A stretch of 64,000 bases of DNA from Conchocele bisecta. Lineage: Eukaryota; Mollusca; Bivalvia; Lucinida; Thyasiridae. Where the stretch lies: positions 27,904,560 to 27,968,559 of the forward strand of contig CM055280.1 in NCBI GenBank assembly GCA_029237695.1, in the 5' to 3' direction. Below the pieces are notes generated by a model that was not told the DNA's origin, did not search any database, and saw nothing but the letters and a program-made list of their open reading frames with translations. Positions 11,200 through 23,477 of this stretch are shown in pieces; positions within the stretch are counted from its first letter, which is position 1; each line of letters starts with the position of its first letter. Both the position numbers and the translations under genes were made by a program.

Positions 11200-11293
11200 T
11201 TCGGTTACTATGGTAGCTGCACGACGGATGGGGATTGGATCAACTTCAACTCATGGACACAACTTCAGAGATGCGGATCTACTGAATTGTAAG
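11200..11293 (+). other. Exon-like segment, second copy
   Basis: Diverged copy of 9195-9300 with the same GGTTACTATGGTA start and the CTACTGAATTGTAAGTA end. The flanks before and after also resemble each other, so the duplicated unit is probably about 200 bp. Coding status is uncertain. Confidence 0.3.
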
Positions 11294-11385
11294 TATCAAA
11301 CATTTTGTGCACGTCACAATTCGCTCAATGGTTATATTATTAGGACTCTGACAAGAATCAGTGGACACTTATTATTCTCACTGTC

Positions 11386-11722
11386 CAAGGGCGGATTCGG
11401 GGAGGGGGGGGGGCGGCCCCGGCGCGCCCCCCCCCCCCCTAAAATTCGCCGAGTAAAGATTTTTTACAAGTTACAAGGCACGTTTCTACGTTCGCGTTGT
11501 GAATTTATTGTTTATTGTTTTTTTTTTTGCTCCAACATGTGCCAGAACGCAGGAAATGCGATGTAGATTTCAAAAATCTTGAATGCCCCCGGACCCCCCT
11601 AGCACGTTCGATAATATAGTCAAGTATTGCAAAATAGTTACGCCCCCCCCCCCCCCCCCCCCCCTACACGCCCCCCCCCCCCCCCCCCCCCCCCCTAACC
11701 CGAAATCCTGGATCCGCGCCTG
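11386..11722. mobile_element. hAT-like MITE with long C/G homopolymers
   Basis: The left end is CAAGGGCGGATTCGGG; the right end is the complement of CAGGCGCGGATCCAGGATTT. Inside are G and C runs and 'atgcccccggaccccccta', similar to the end of the full hAT element at 42085-42110. CTGTC immediately flanks both sides, a possible part of a target duplication. Homopolymers of 20 or more C at 11643-11695 are likely to be of uncertain length in any assembly. The proline-rich frame through them is not a gene. Confidence 0.6.
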
Positions 11723-12439
11723 CTGTCTATCTGTCCATCTGGGTTTTTTGTCACACTTTTGTTTCGTTGTGATAACATATGGTTTTATTGTCGCGCCCGC
11801 TTGCGGAAAGCGCGATATAGTCGGCACTTTGGAATACGTACGTAAAACGTGTGTCCGGTTAAGTTTTTTGGTTAAAGTTTTTCGTTATACTATATCTCTG
11901 CAACTGCTTTGCCATTACCTTGAAACTTCACATGGGTGTCTATCATCATCTATATTTTCATTCTACCCCCTCCCGTGCGGCCCCTGTGCCCAATGTCAAG
12001 GTCAAATTACTTTGAAGTTTTTGGTTTTAAATTTTTTGTTTTTAAAGTTTTTAAAGGTTAAAGTTTTTTGGTTAAAGTTTTTCGTTATACTATATCTCTC
12101 CAACTGCTTTACCCATTACCTTGAAACTGCACATGGGTGTTTATCATCATCCATATTTTCATTCTACCCCCACCCGTGCGGCCCCTGTGCCCAATGTCAA
12201 GGTCAAATTACTTTGAAGTTTTTGGTTAAAGTTTTCGGTTAAAGTTTTTTCACGTACTATTTCTATGCACCTACTTTGCCCATTACCTTGAACCTTCACA
12301 TGCCTGTTTTTCATCATCCATATTTTCATCATCCATATTTTCATTCTACCACCCACCCATGCGGCCCCTGTGCCCAATGTAAAGATCAAATTACTTTTTG
12401 TCGCGCCTGCTTGCGGAAAGGGCGATAAAGTCGGCACTT

Positions 12440-13285
12440 TGGCGTACGTACGGATGTACGCAGGGTTTATGTTTGAGGGCGACATGGGCGAAGTGGTCGC
12501 TTTTTTTCTGGCCAAGTCGCCTTATTTTTCCCGTAGGGGGGAAGTCAAGTCGCCCTGGAATTTTCTGGATTTTTATTTTTTTACTATGAATTTCAGACAC
12601 TAGGGGCGAGTGCATGTCATAAATGCGCTAATCCCACCAAATAGGCGTGTAAAATTTGATCGCATCGATTGTTTGATGACCCCTGGTGTGTATTTGCCCG
12701 CGGGGTTTCTTTGTTATCGTCGCCTACTATCGGTTTGTTATTCGCGACACAGACACGTCTGGGCGCTTAATATTGTTTAACTAAAGCGTTCAAGGAACGT
12801 TGATTGAAGACCAGAATTTACGTCATTAAGGCGGGGCTTATATCTTCATTTAATTCATTGGTCGGCTTCGACTAATTTGATTCGACGACACACATGAATA
12901 ATTAGTTTCAAGGTAAATGGGAGGCGACTACTATCGCAGTCTATCGGCATACGACGTACCACTTGAAAGAATCAATAATACGCCGTTAATTACCGCTATT
13001 ATGTTTGCGCAAATATGTTTGGCTTACTAATAATGATAGATTGTGGCCAGTATTCATTGTTCCTCGTTTAATCGTTTAATTTAGGGCCTAATTGAATAAT
13101 TATATTGGCGATTGATGATTCAGATCCGATTTCAAGCAAAACTTTACATGTTATTCTTGTTACTGCATTGTCTGGGGCCTATTAGCGTAATTTTCACATT
13201 GGGCTCGTTTAAAATACTTATAGTTTTACATTCGCAGAAATATGCAATGAAATGGGTTCGTAAACTTTGTATTGGGGGCAGTATC
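12440..13285. other. Non-repetitive stretch inside the S array, no gene recognised
   Basis: Unique-looking sequence separating two parts of the array. I found no reading frame with domain-like content and no terminal repeats that would mark it as an insertion. Confidence 0.4.
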
Positions 13286-14736
13286 ATAGTTTGTTAAAGT
13301 TAAAGTTTTTGGTTAAGTTTTTTGGTTAAGTTTTTTGGTTAAAGTTTTTTGTTATACTATATATCTGCAACTGCTTTGCCCATTACCTTGAAACTTCACA
13401 TGGGTGTTTATCATCATCCATATTTTCAGTCTACCCCCTCCCGTGCGGCCCCTGTGCCCAATGTCAAGGTCAAATTAATTTTGAAGTTTTTGGTTAAAGT
13501 TTTTTGGTTAAATTTTGTTGTTATACTACATCTCTCCAACCGCTTTGCCCATTACCTTGAAACTTTACATGGGTGTTTATCATCATCCATATTTTCATTC
13601 TACCCCCAACCCGTGCAGCCCCTGTGTCCAATGTCAAGGCCAAATTACTTTGAAGCTTTTGGTAAAGTTTTTGGTTAACGTTTTTTAGCCAGGTTTTTTG
13701 AAAAAAAATCCAGGCTATTGGCTTGGCGAAAGCCGGGCGGGCGGGCGGGCGGGCGGCGGCGTCCACAATCAATGTTAAGTTTTCGTGTTTGAGTCCATTT
13801 CTTTGGTACTGTACCACCTAGGACCACCAAACTTTCACAGCTTCATAATCAAGGGGTGCCCACCACACATCACTATCCAACATGTTACTTTTTTTTTAAC
13901 TTGACCCATTTTTTTCCGCGCAGTCGACTTAGCCATTTTCAATGTTAAGTTTTCGCGTTTACAATGTTAAGTTTTCGTGTTTAAGTCCATTTCTTTGGTA
14001 CTGTACCACCTAGGACCACCAAACTTTCACAGCTTCATAACCAAGGGGTGCCTACCACATACAACTATCCAACATGTGACCAATTGTTTACCTTCACCTA
14101 TTATTTCTACGTAATTGACTTACCCATTTTCAACGTTAACTTTTTAACGTAGGTCTGGTTAAAGTTTTTTGGTTAAAACTTTTTCGTTATACTATATCTC
14201 TGCAACTGCTTCGCCCATTACCTTGAAACTTCACATGGGTGTTTATCATCATCCATATTTTCATTCTAACCCCCAACCGTGCGGCCCCTGTGCCCAATGT
14301 CAAGGTCAAATTACTTTGAATTTGTTTGTTAAAGTTTTTTTGTGTACTATATCTCTGCAACAGCTTCACCCATTACCTTGATACTTCACATGGGTGTTTA
14401 TCATCATTGTCGCACCCGCTTGCGGAAAGCGCGATATCGTCGGCATACGTCTGTCCGTACGACCGTACGTCCGTGTGTCCGGTTAAAGTTTGTTCGTTAA
14501 AGTTTTTCCATCTACTATATCTATTTTGTTAGTGTCCATGCCTCGCCCCAAGGCGCGACATGCAGGCCACGGCCATCTAGTCTACAAAAAGTGGGTATAA
14601 TTATGTTATCCAAGTGTCTATGCTTGGAAAAAACCTGGCCTTCGTGGCTTTGCCTCGTTTCTTGTTCATGTTTAAGCCCATTTCTTTGGTACTGTACCAC
14701 CTAGGACCACCAAACTTTCACAGCTTCATAACCAAG

Positions 14737-15209
14737 TGAGTGAGTGAGTGAATAGGGTTTAACGTCCGCTTTTCTGACATAGAGGTACAAGCCTCAGGGA
14801 GTCTACACGCAGACGGGTTAACGGGGTCGTGTCCCGTATCCACCTGTCCGAGGGGGGTAAATCCCAACTTCAGAACTCAATATTTACAATCAAAATATAT
14901 ATTCAGTCTTGAAATTAGAACAACCTGATCTGGTGCCAGGCCCTCGCCGCCACACCAGCATCATTTATCCCATCCCTAAAAGTAATAGGATTAGCGCTAA
15001 TCTTACTTTTATATATGGGGCGTAGCCTGACTCAACTCTCACATACAAGAAAGCCAAAAATGAACATGAGGGCCAAATCCGGTATAGTGGGTTCCGGAAA
15101 GTATGAACCCAATCGTTAAGCCAGTTTAGTCGCCATTTAAGACAAGCAATGGCTACTGCAGCACTATTCTCAGGATCAGTTGATCCCGCCCCGGTGCCTG
15201 CACGGGGCA
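14737..15209 (-). mobile_element. Retroposon (SINE or truncated LINE end) with 13-bp target duplication
   Basis: CTTCATAACCAAG flanks the segment on both sides (14724-14736 and 15210-15222), and the surrounding S-array sub-repeat continues across the gap, so this is an insertion. Read on the minus strand, it ends in a CACTCACTCACTCA simple tail, the kind of 3' end left by LINE machinery. The minus-strand 5' part starts at the CCCCGTGCAGGCACC end. I see no convincing tRNA-type promoter boxes and no reverse-transcriptase frame, so SINE versus truncated LINE is undecided. Confidence 0.75.
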
Positions 15210-18200
15210 CTTCATAACCAAGGGGTGGCTACCACATAACACTATCTAACATGTGACCATTTTTGTCGCGACCGCTTGCGGAAAGCGCGATATAGTCGGC
15301 ACTTTGGCATACGTACGTACGTACGTACGTACGTACGTGTGTCCGGTTGAAGTTTTTTGTAAAGTTGTTTGGTTAATTTTTTTGGTTAAAGTTTTTGGTT
15401 AAGTTCTTTGGTTAAAGTTTTTGGTTAAATTTTTTGATTAAGTTTTTTGGTTAAAGTTTTTGGTTAAAGTTTTTCGTTATACTATATCTCTGCAACTGCT
15501 TTGTCCATTACCTTGACATTTCACATGGGTGTTTATCATCAACTATATTTTCATTCTACAACACTCCCGTGCGGCCCCTGTGCCCAATGTCAAGGTCAAA
15601 TTACTTTGAAGTTTTTGGTTGTTTTTTGGTTAAGTTTTTTGGTTAAAGTTTTTGGTTAAGTTCTTTGGTTAAAGTTTTAGGTTAAATTTTTTGATTAAAG
15701 TTTTTGGTAAAAGTTTTTCGTTGTACTATATCTCTGCAACTGCTTTGCCCATTACCTTGAAATTTCACATGGGTGTTTATCATCATCTATATTTTCATTC
15801 TACCCCCCCTCCCGTGCGGCCCCTGTGCCCAATGTCAAGGTCAAATTACTTTGAAGTTTTTGGTTAAGTTTTTTGGTTAAGTTTTTTGGTTAAAGTTTTT
15901 CGTTATACTACATCTCTGCAACTGCTTTGCCCATTACCTTGAAACTTCATATGGGTGTGTATCATCATCTATATTTTCATTCTACACCCCCCCCCCTCCC
16001 GTGCGGCCCCTGTGCCCAATGTCAAGGTCAAATTGTTTTTGGTTAAAGTTTTTGGTTAAGTTTTTTGGTTAAAGTTTTTCGTTATACTATATCTCTGCAA
16101 CTGCTTTGCCCATTACCTTGAAACTTCATATGGGTGTTTATCATCATCTATATTTTCATTCTACCCCCCTCCCGTGCGGCCCGTGTGCCCAATGTCAAGG
16201 TCAAATTACTTTGAAGTTTTTGGTTATGTTTTTTGTTTAAAGTTTTTGGTTAAGTTTTTTGGTTAAGTTTTTTGGTTAAAGCTTTTGGTTAAGTTTTTTG
16301 GTTAAGTTTTTTTGGTTAAAATTTTTCCTTATACTATATCTCTGCAACTGCTTTGCCCATTACCTTGAATCTTCACATGGATGTTTATCATCATCTATAT
16401 GTTCATTCTACCCCCCTCCCGTGCGACCCCTCTGCCCAATGTCAAGGTCAAATTACTTTGAAGTTTTTTGGTTAATTTTTTTGTTTAAAGTTTTTGGTTA
16501 AGTTTTTAGGTTAAGTTTTTTGGCTAAGTTTTTTGGTTAAAGTTTTTCGTTATACTACATCTCTGCAACTGCTTTGCCCATTACCTTGAAACTTCATATG
16601 GGTGTGTATCATCATCTATATTTTCATTCTACACCCCCCCCCCCCTCCCGTGTGGCCCCTGTGCCCAATGTCAAGGTCAAATTACTTTGAAGTTTTTGGT
16701 TAAAGTTTTTGGTTAAAGTTTTTGGTTAAGTTTTTTGGTTAAATTTTTTGGTTAAAGTTTTTCGTTATACTATATCTCTGCAACTGCTTTGCCCATTACC
16801 TTGAAACTTCATACGGGTGTTTATCATCATCTATATTTTCATTCTACCCCCCTCCCGTGCGGCCCCTGTGCCCAATGTCAAGGTCAAATTGTTTTTGGTT
16901 AAAGTTTTTGGTTAAGTTTGTTGGTTAAAGTTTTTCGTTATACTATATCTCTGCAACTGCTTTGCCCATTACCTTGAAACTTCATATGGGTGTTTATCAT
17001 CATCTATATTTTCATTCTAACCCCCCCCCCCTCCCGTGCGGCCCCTGTGCCCAATGTCAAGGTCAAATTACTTTGAAGTTTTTGGTTATGTTTTTTGTTT
17101 AAAGTTTTTGGTTAAGTTTTTAGGTTAAGTTTTTTGGTTAAGTTTTTGTCGCGCCCGCTTGCGGAAAGTGCGATATAGTCGGCACTTTGACGTACGTACG
17201 TACGTGTGTCCGGTTAAAGTTTTTGGTTAAAGTTTTTGGTCAAGTTCTTTGGTTAAAGTTTTAGGTTAAATATTTTGATTAAGTTTTTTGGTTAAAGTTT
17301 TTGGTTAAAGTTTTTCGTTGTACTATATCTCTGCAACTGCTTTGCCCATTACCTTGAAATTTCACATGGGTGTTTATCATCATCTATAGTTTTATTCTAC
17401 CCCCCTCCCGTGCGGCCCCTGTGCCCAATGTCAAGGTCAAATTACTTTGAAGTTTTTGGTTAAGTTTTTTGGTTAAGTTTTTTGGTTAAAGTTTTTCGTT
17501 ATACTACATCTCTGCAACTGCTTTGCCCATTACCTTGAAACTTCATATGGGTGTGTATCATCATCTATATTTTCATTCTACACCCCCCCCCCCTCCCGTG
17601 CGGCCCCTGTGCCCAATGTCAAGGTCAAATTGTTTTTGGTTAAAGATTTTGGTTAAGTTTTTTGGTTAAAGTTTTTCGTTATACTATATCTCTGCAACTG
17701 CTTTGCCCATTACCTTGAAACTTCATATGGGTGTTTATCATCATCTATATTTTCATTCTACCCCCCTCCCGTGCGGCCCGTGTGCCCAATGTCAAGGTCA
17801 AATTACTTTGAAGTTTTTGGTTATGTTTTTTGTTTAAAGTTTTTGGTTAAGTTTTTTGGTTAAGTTTTTTGGTTAAAGCTTTTGGTTAAGTTTTTTGGTT
17901 AAGTTTTTTGGTTAAACTTTTTCCTTATACTATATCTCTGCAACTGCTTTGCCCATTACCTTGAAACTTCACATGGGTGTTTATCATCATCTATATGTTC
18001 ATTCTACCCCCCCTCCCGTGCGGCCCCTCTGCCCAATGTCAAGGTCAAATTACTTTGAAGTTTTTGGTTACTTTTTTTTGTTTAAAGTTTTTGGTTAAGT
18101 TTTTAGGTTAAGCTTTTTGGTTAAGTTTTTTGGTTAAAGTTTTTCGTTATACTACATCTCTGCAACTGCTTTGCCCATTACCTTGAAACTTCATATGGGT

Positions 18201-19655
18201 GTGTATCATCATCTATATTTTCATTCTACCCACCACTCCCGTGTGGCCCTGTGCCCAATGTCAAGGTCAAATTACTTTGAAGTTTTTGGTTAAAGTTTTT
18301 GGTTAAAGTTTTTGGTTAAGTTTTTGGTTAAAGTTTTTGGTTAAGTTTTTTGGTTAAAGTTTTTCGTTATACTATATCTCTGCAACTGCTTTGCCCATTA
18401 CCTTGAAACTTCATACGGGTGTTTATCTTAATCTATATTTTCATTCTACCCCCCTCCCGTGCGGCCCCTGTGCCCAATGTCAAGGTCAAATTGTTTTTGG
18501 TTAAAGTTTTTGGTTAAAGTTTTTGGTTAAGTTTTTTGGTTAAAGTTTTTCGTTATACTATATCTCTGCAACTGCTTTGCCCATTACCTTGAAACTTCAT
18601 ATGGGTGTTTATCATCATCTATATTTTCATTCTACCCCCCTCCCGTGCGGCCCCTGTGCCCAATGTCAAGGTCAAATTACTTTGAAGTTTTTGGTTATGT
18701 TTTTTGTTTAAAGTTTTTGGTTAAGTTTTTAGGTTAAGTTTTTTGGTTAAGTTTTTGTCGCGCCCGCTTGCGGAAAGTGCGATATAGTCGGCACTTTGAC
18801 GTACGTACGTACGTGTGTCCGGTGAAAGTTTTTGGTTAAAGTTTTTGGTTAAAGTTTTTGGTTAAAGTTTTTGGTTAAAGTTTTTGGTCAAGTTCTTTGG
18901 TTAAAGTTTTAGGTTAAGTACTCATCATCCTTATTTCCATTCTACCCCCCAACCGTGCGGCCCCTGTGCCCAATGTCAAGGTCAAATTACTTTGAATGTT
19001 TTTGTTAAAGTTTGTTCGTGTACTATATCTCTGCAACTGCTTCACCCATTACCTTGATACTTCACATGGGTGTTTATCATCATTGTCGCACCCGCTTGCA
19101 GAAGGCGCGATTTCGTCGGCATTTTGGCATACGTTGGAAAAAACCTGGCCTTCGTGGCTTTGCCTCGTTTCTTGTTCATGTACTATATCTATGCACCTAC
19201 TTTGCCCATTACCTTGAATCTTCACATGCCTGTGTATCATCATCCATATTTTCATTCTACACCCTTCACAACCATGCGGCCCCTGTGCCCAATGTCAAGG
19301 TCAAATTACTTTGAAGTTTTTTGTTAAATTTTTTGGTTAAAGTTGGTTCATGTACTATATCTCTCACACATGGGTGTTTATCATCATCTATATTTTCATT
19401 CTACCCACCTCCCGTGTGGCACTTGTGCCCAATGTCAAGGTCTAATTACTTTGAAATTGTTGGTTAAAGTTTTTGTCGCGCCCGCTTGTGGAAAGCGCGA
19501 TATAGTCGGCACTTTGGCGTACGTCTGTCCGTACGTACGTGTGTCCAGTTAAAGTTTTTTGGTTAAAGTTTTTCCGTCTACTATATCTCTTTTTTTAGTG
19601 TCCATGCCTTGCCACAATGCGCGACATGCAGGCCGCTGCCATCTAGTCTATGGTT

Positions 19656-20074
19656 GACAACAATACAGATCCAGCTAAAAATTGTTTTTCCTAATTATGT
19701 CAGCCCCTTTTGAAACTTTCTTTTGCTATGTGCCATGTGCGAGAAAGACAACTGGATTTTGTACTTCCCTTCGACACAACATTCAACTTGATAGTTTAGG
19801 TCCTTATCCAGGGCATGCGTCATTTCCCTATTCACATATTGTGCATGTTGCTTCGCGCATGTGTACATCATGGCGTAATACATGTCATATGCAATAAGAG
19901 CATAAGTAGTTACTGTCTGTTCCACTTTTGGCTATTACACACATTCAATATAAACAATATTTAAAAGTAAGCACATTTTTTATCAATAACAAAAAATTCA
20001 CCCTCCCCAAAAAAAATTATTTGATGAAATTCCATCAAATATTGATTTTATCAATGAGTTATATTGCTTGTTAT
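19656..20074. other. No recognisable gene
   Basis: Sequence after the S array. Short overlapping frames on both strands have no domain-like content. Confidence 0.4.
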
Positions 20075-20213
20075 AAGCATGATGGATGTTTTATTGATGG
20101 ATATGTGAACAGGGCAGATCCTGATCAGACTGTACAGATGTACGGGCTGCTCTAGATCTACACTGGTCGCAAAACCCATAGGTCCCATGTCTCCAGTCAC
20201 AGCCACATACATT
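20075..20213. repeat. MITE C, partial copy
   Basis: Contains 'gcagatcctgatcagactgt' and the right arm CTACACTGGTCGCAAAACCC followed by 'ctccagtcacagccaca', matching the complete palindromic copy at 29262-29494. Confidence 0.6.
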
Positions 20214-20274
20214 TGTGAACCTTCATACATGTGTACAATATGCATATTTTCATTATTTTGCCCACCCATGTGAT

Positions 20275-20870
20275 ATGTATGCCAAAGGTCAAGTTCTAAT
20301 TACTTCGTAGTTTGTCATAATAACGTTTTTGTCCAAAAATTGTGTTATAGTTGTTGAGCACCTTATATATCTGCATTCATAAATCAGGTTTATCTGAAAC
20401 TTGATATGCGTATTTATCATCATCATCCATGCGCATATGACCCACACGCCCAAGTTCAAGGTCACTGACTTACCAATATATTTGTTGCAACATTTGTGTT
20501 AAGTTTTTGAGTAAGTCATATTTCTTGAACAGTAATTCTGACTGACTCGAAACGATATATGTTTGTTTATCAGTATCCATGTTTTGCTTCTATGTCCCAC
20601 CCATGCAGCCTGCATGCCCAACTATAAGGTTAAATGACTATGGAATTTGCGCTACATGTTTTTGCGACATACACATTAATTTGTTAAGCACAGTGTACTT
20701 TATATATGCAAGTGTATGTCTGACTTGATACGTAATATTCTTGTTTATCATCATTCATATTGCAATTCTATTGCCCATCCATGCAACCTAAATGTCCGAA
20801 ATATAGGTCTAATTTATTTACACTCTGTTTACGAGTACCTGCAACCAGAAGTCAGAATTACATCATAATA
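20275..20870. repeat. Degenerate repeat array related to S
   Basis: Roughly four diverged units of about 150 bp share 'tatttatcatcatcatccat', 'cccatgcagcctgcatgccc' and 'aaggtcaaat'-like blocks with the S core, but there are no S end modules. It looks like an older array of the same type. Confidence 0.5.
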
Positions 20871-21100
20871 TACTTATTCATTCTATAAGCCCTAGTTCAT
20901 TGTCAAACCTAGTTAATTCGATATTTGTTCAATCTGCCAAAATGTGATAGCTATTTATTTTGTTAAAGGGATGTAATTTTGTGTCTGCATGCCAATACAG
21001 TATTGGTCTACACTGGCTGCAAACCACATGTGGTTACAGTTTACCCATATCTTAAATTAAATTAATATCTCTAAATATAATTTTGATCATAATCTGAAAC

Positions 21101-23216
21101 AAGAGCTGTAGGAGAACAGCATAGCTCGACTACGAGGGTTGTCGATGTACACATAGCTTGACAAACAAGGTGGCCGCAGCCTGCATAAAAACCTTAACCA
21201 AGGTTGACTAAAAACCTTAACCAAGGGAAATTAAGTAAGTAATTCAAGGTTAAATGTAGGTCAATGTGGCCGCGGCCTGCATAAAAAGCTTAACCAAGGT
21301 TGACTAACAACCTTAACGAAGGGAAATTAAGTAAGTAATTCAATGTTAAATGTAGGTCAATGTAAGCTATAGGTCAGGGGTTATTGATGTACATCACTAG
21401 GAGATGAAGTTTTCCAAGTATGGTTGCTGTAGGCCCAGGAATATTCCATATACAAGTTTGACTAACAACCTTAACCAAGGGGAAATAAGAAAGTAATCCA
21501 AGGATAAAAGTAGGTCAAGGTCAAATATAGGTTAGGGATTATTGATGTACATCACTAGGAGATGAAGTTGTCCAAGTATGGTTGGTGTAGGGCCAGGAGT
21601 ATTGCATCTACAAGCTTGATTAAAAACCTTAACCAAGGAGAATTAAGTAAGTAATTCAAGAGGAAATGTAGGTCAAGGTCAAATATAGATCAGGGGTTAT
21701 TGATGTACATCGCTATGAGAAAAGGTTGTCCAAGTATGGTGTTAGTATGCACAATAGTATTCCATGTACAAGCTTGACTAAAAACCTCAACTAAGGGGAA
21801 TTAACTAAGTAATTCAAATATTAAATGTAGGTCAAGGTCAAATATAGGTCATTGTTTGTTGATGTACATCACTAGGAGATGAAGTTGTCCAAGTATGGTG
21901 CGTGTAGGGCCAGGAATATTCCATATACAAGCTAGACTAAAAACCTTAACCAAGGGGAATTAACTAAGTAATTCAAGAGGAAATGTAGGTCAATGTCAAA
22001 TATAGATCAGGGGTTATTGATGTACATCCCTATGAGAAAAGGTTGTCCAAGTATGGTGTGTGTATGCACACTAGTATTCCATGTACAAGCTTGACTAAAA
22101 TATTAACCAAGGTTGACTAAAAACCTTAACCAAGGGGAATTAACTATGTAATTCAAGGTTAAATGTAGGACAAAGTCAAATATAGGTCAGGGGTTGTTGA
22201 TGTATATCACTAGGAGATGAAGTTGTTCAAGTATGGTGGGTGTAGGGCCAGGAGTATTCCATATACAAGCTTGACTAAAAACCTTAACCAAGGGGAATTA
22301 ACTAAGTAATTCAAGAGGAAATGTAGGTCAAGGTCAAATATAGATCAGGGGTTATTGATGTACATCCCTATGAGAAAAGGTTGTCCAAGTATGGTGTGTG
22401 TATGCACACTAGTATTCCATGTACAAGCTTAACTAAAAACCTTAACCAAGGTTGACTAAAAACCTTAACCAAGGGGAATTAACTATGTAATTCAAGGTTA
22501 ACTGGTAGGTCCAAGGTCAAATATAGGTCAGGGTTGTTGATGTATATCACTAGGAGATGAAGTTTGTTCAAGTATGGTGGGGGTGTAGGGCCAGGAGTAT
22601 TACATATACAAGCTTGACTAAAAACCTTAACCAAGGGGAATTAAGTAAGTAATTCAAGAGGAAATGTAGGTCAAGGTCAAATATAGATCAGGGGTTATTG
22701 ATGTACATCCCTATGAGAAAAGGTTGTCCAAGTATGGTGTCTGTATGCACAATAGTATTCTATGTACAAGCTGACTAAAAACCTTAACCAAGGTTGACTA
22801 AAAACCTTAACCAATGGGAATTAAGTAAGTAATTCAAGAGGAAATGTAGGTCAAGGTCAAATATAGATCAGGGGTTATGATGTACATCGCTATGAAAAAG
22901 GTTGTCCAAGTATGGTGTCTGTATGCACAATAGTATTCCATGTACAAGCTTGACTAAAAACCTTAACCAAGGTTGACTAAAAACCTTAACCCAGGGGAAT
23001 TAACTAAGTAATTCAAGAGGAAATGTAGGTCAAGGTCAAATATAGATAAGGGGTTATTGATGTACATCACTAGGAGATGAAGTTGTGCAAGTATGGTGGG
23101 TGTAGGGCCAGTAGTATTCCATATACAAGGTTGACTAAAAACATTAACCAAGGCGTGACGCCGACGCCGGGGTGACAACATAAGCTCTACTTATTCTTCG
23201 AATAGTCGAGCTAAAA
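21101..23216. mobile_element. Core-repeat element T, array bounded by inverted ends
   Basis: The left end has AGAGCTGTAGGAGAACAGC and TAGCTCGACTACGAGGG. The right end has 'ctctacttattcttcgaa' and TAGTCGAGCTA, so TAGCTCGACTA forms a terminal inverted repeat. Between them about ten units carry CTTGACTAAAAACCTTAACC, 'gggaattaactaagtaattcaag' and 'attgatgtacatc...aaggttgtccaagtatggtg'. Two unit variants ('tcactaggagatgaag' and 'ccctatgagaaaagg') alternate, giving a higher-order pattern. No genes. Confidence 0.75.
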
Positions 23217-23477
23217 ACCAGGCTTACTACATTTATGACCAATGAAGCAAATCAGACTGTCATGTCTGATCTGGTGCTTCATTGTTTGCAACCCACTCAA
23301 CGAATCATCCATTAAGCATTCGCCAACTTTCACAGATTTGCAGTTTGCAGTATAACTGCAGAAATGATCAGGATCTACACTGTTCATGAATGAAACGAGC
23401 CTAGTTTTGTCAGAGTATGTCCCTTATATACGTGTGCTATAAATAACTTACCAAACTTGGAAATCCCTGCCATTGCT

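Larger units (their letters stand above)
11788..19655. repeat. Large tandem array of core-repeat element S
   Basis: The core of about 150-200 bp contains ACTATATCTCTGCAACTGC, 'cattaccttgaaacttcacatgggtgtttatcatcatc', 'cccgtgcggcccctgtgcccaatgtcaaggtcaaatta' and a variable number of TTGGTTAAAGTTTTT-type units. The left-end module (GTCGCGCCCGCTTGCGGAAA plus 'gatatagtcggcactttg' and a CGTA run) appears at about 11790, 12400, 14409, 15265, 17148, 18757, 19085 and 19475. The right-end module (GCGCGACATGCAGGCC plus 'catctagtcta') appears near 14555 and 19620. A complete element with no core copies lies at 23900-24056, which defines the ends. About 12440-13285 is non-array sequence inside the block, and a retroposon interrupts it at 14737-15209. 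No genes. Confidence 0.85.

Noticed and set aside
11583..12242. 219-residue proline-rich frame
   Set aside because: It is produced by long C homopolymers and the S-array core; homopolymer length is uncertain and the frame is not conserved between units.
14737..15209. tRNA-derived SINE head
   Set aside because: I could not place convincing A and B promoter boxes; it is kept only as a retroposon of undecided type.
11788..19655. Possible CRISPR-like array (regular repeats)
   Set aside because: Repeats are 150-200 bp with no unique spacers or cas genes, and the DNA is eukaryotic.
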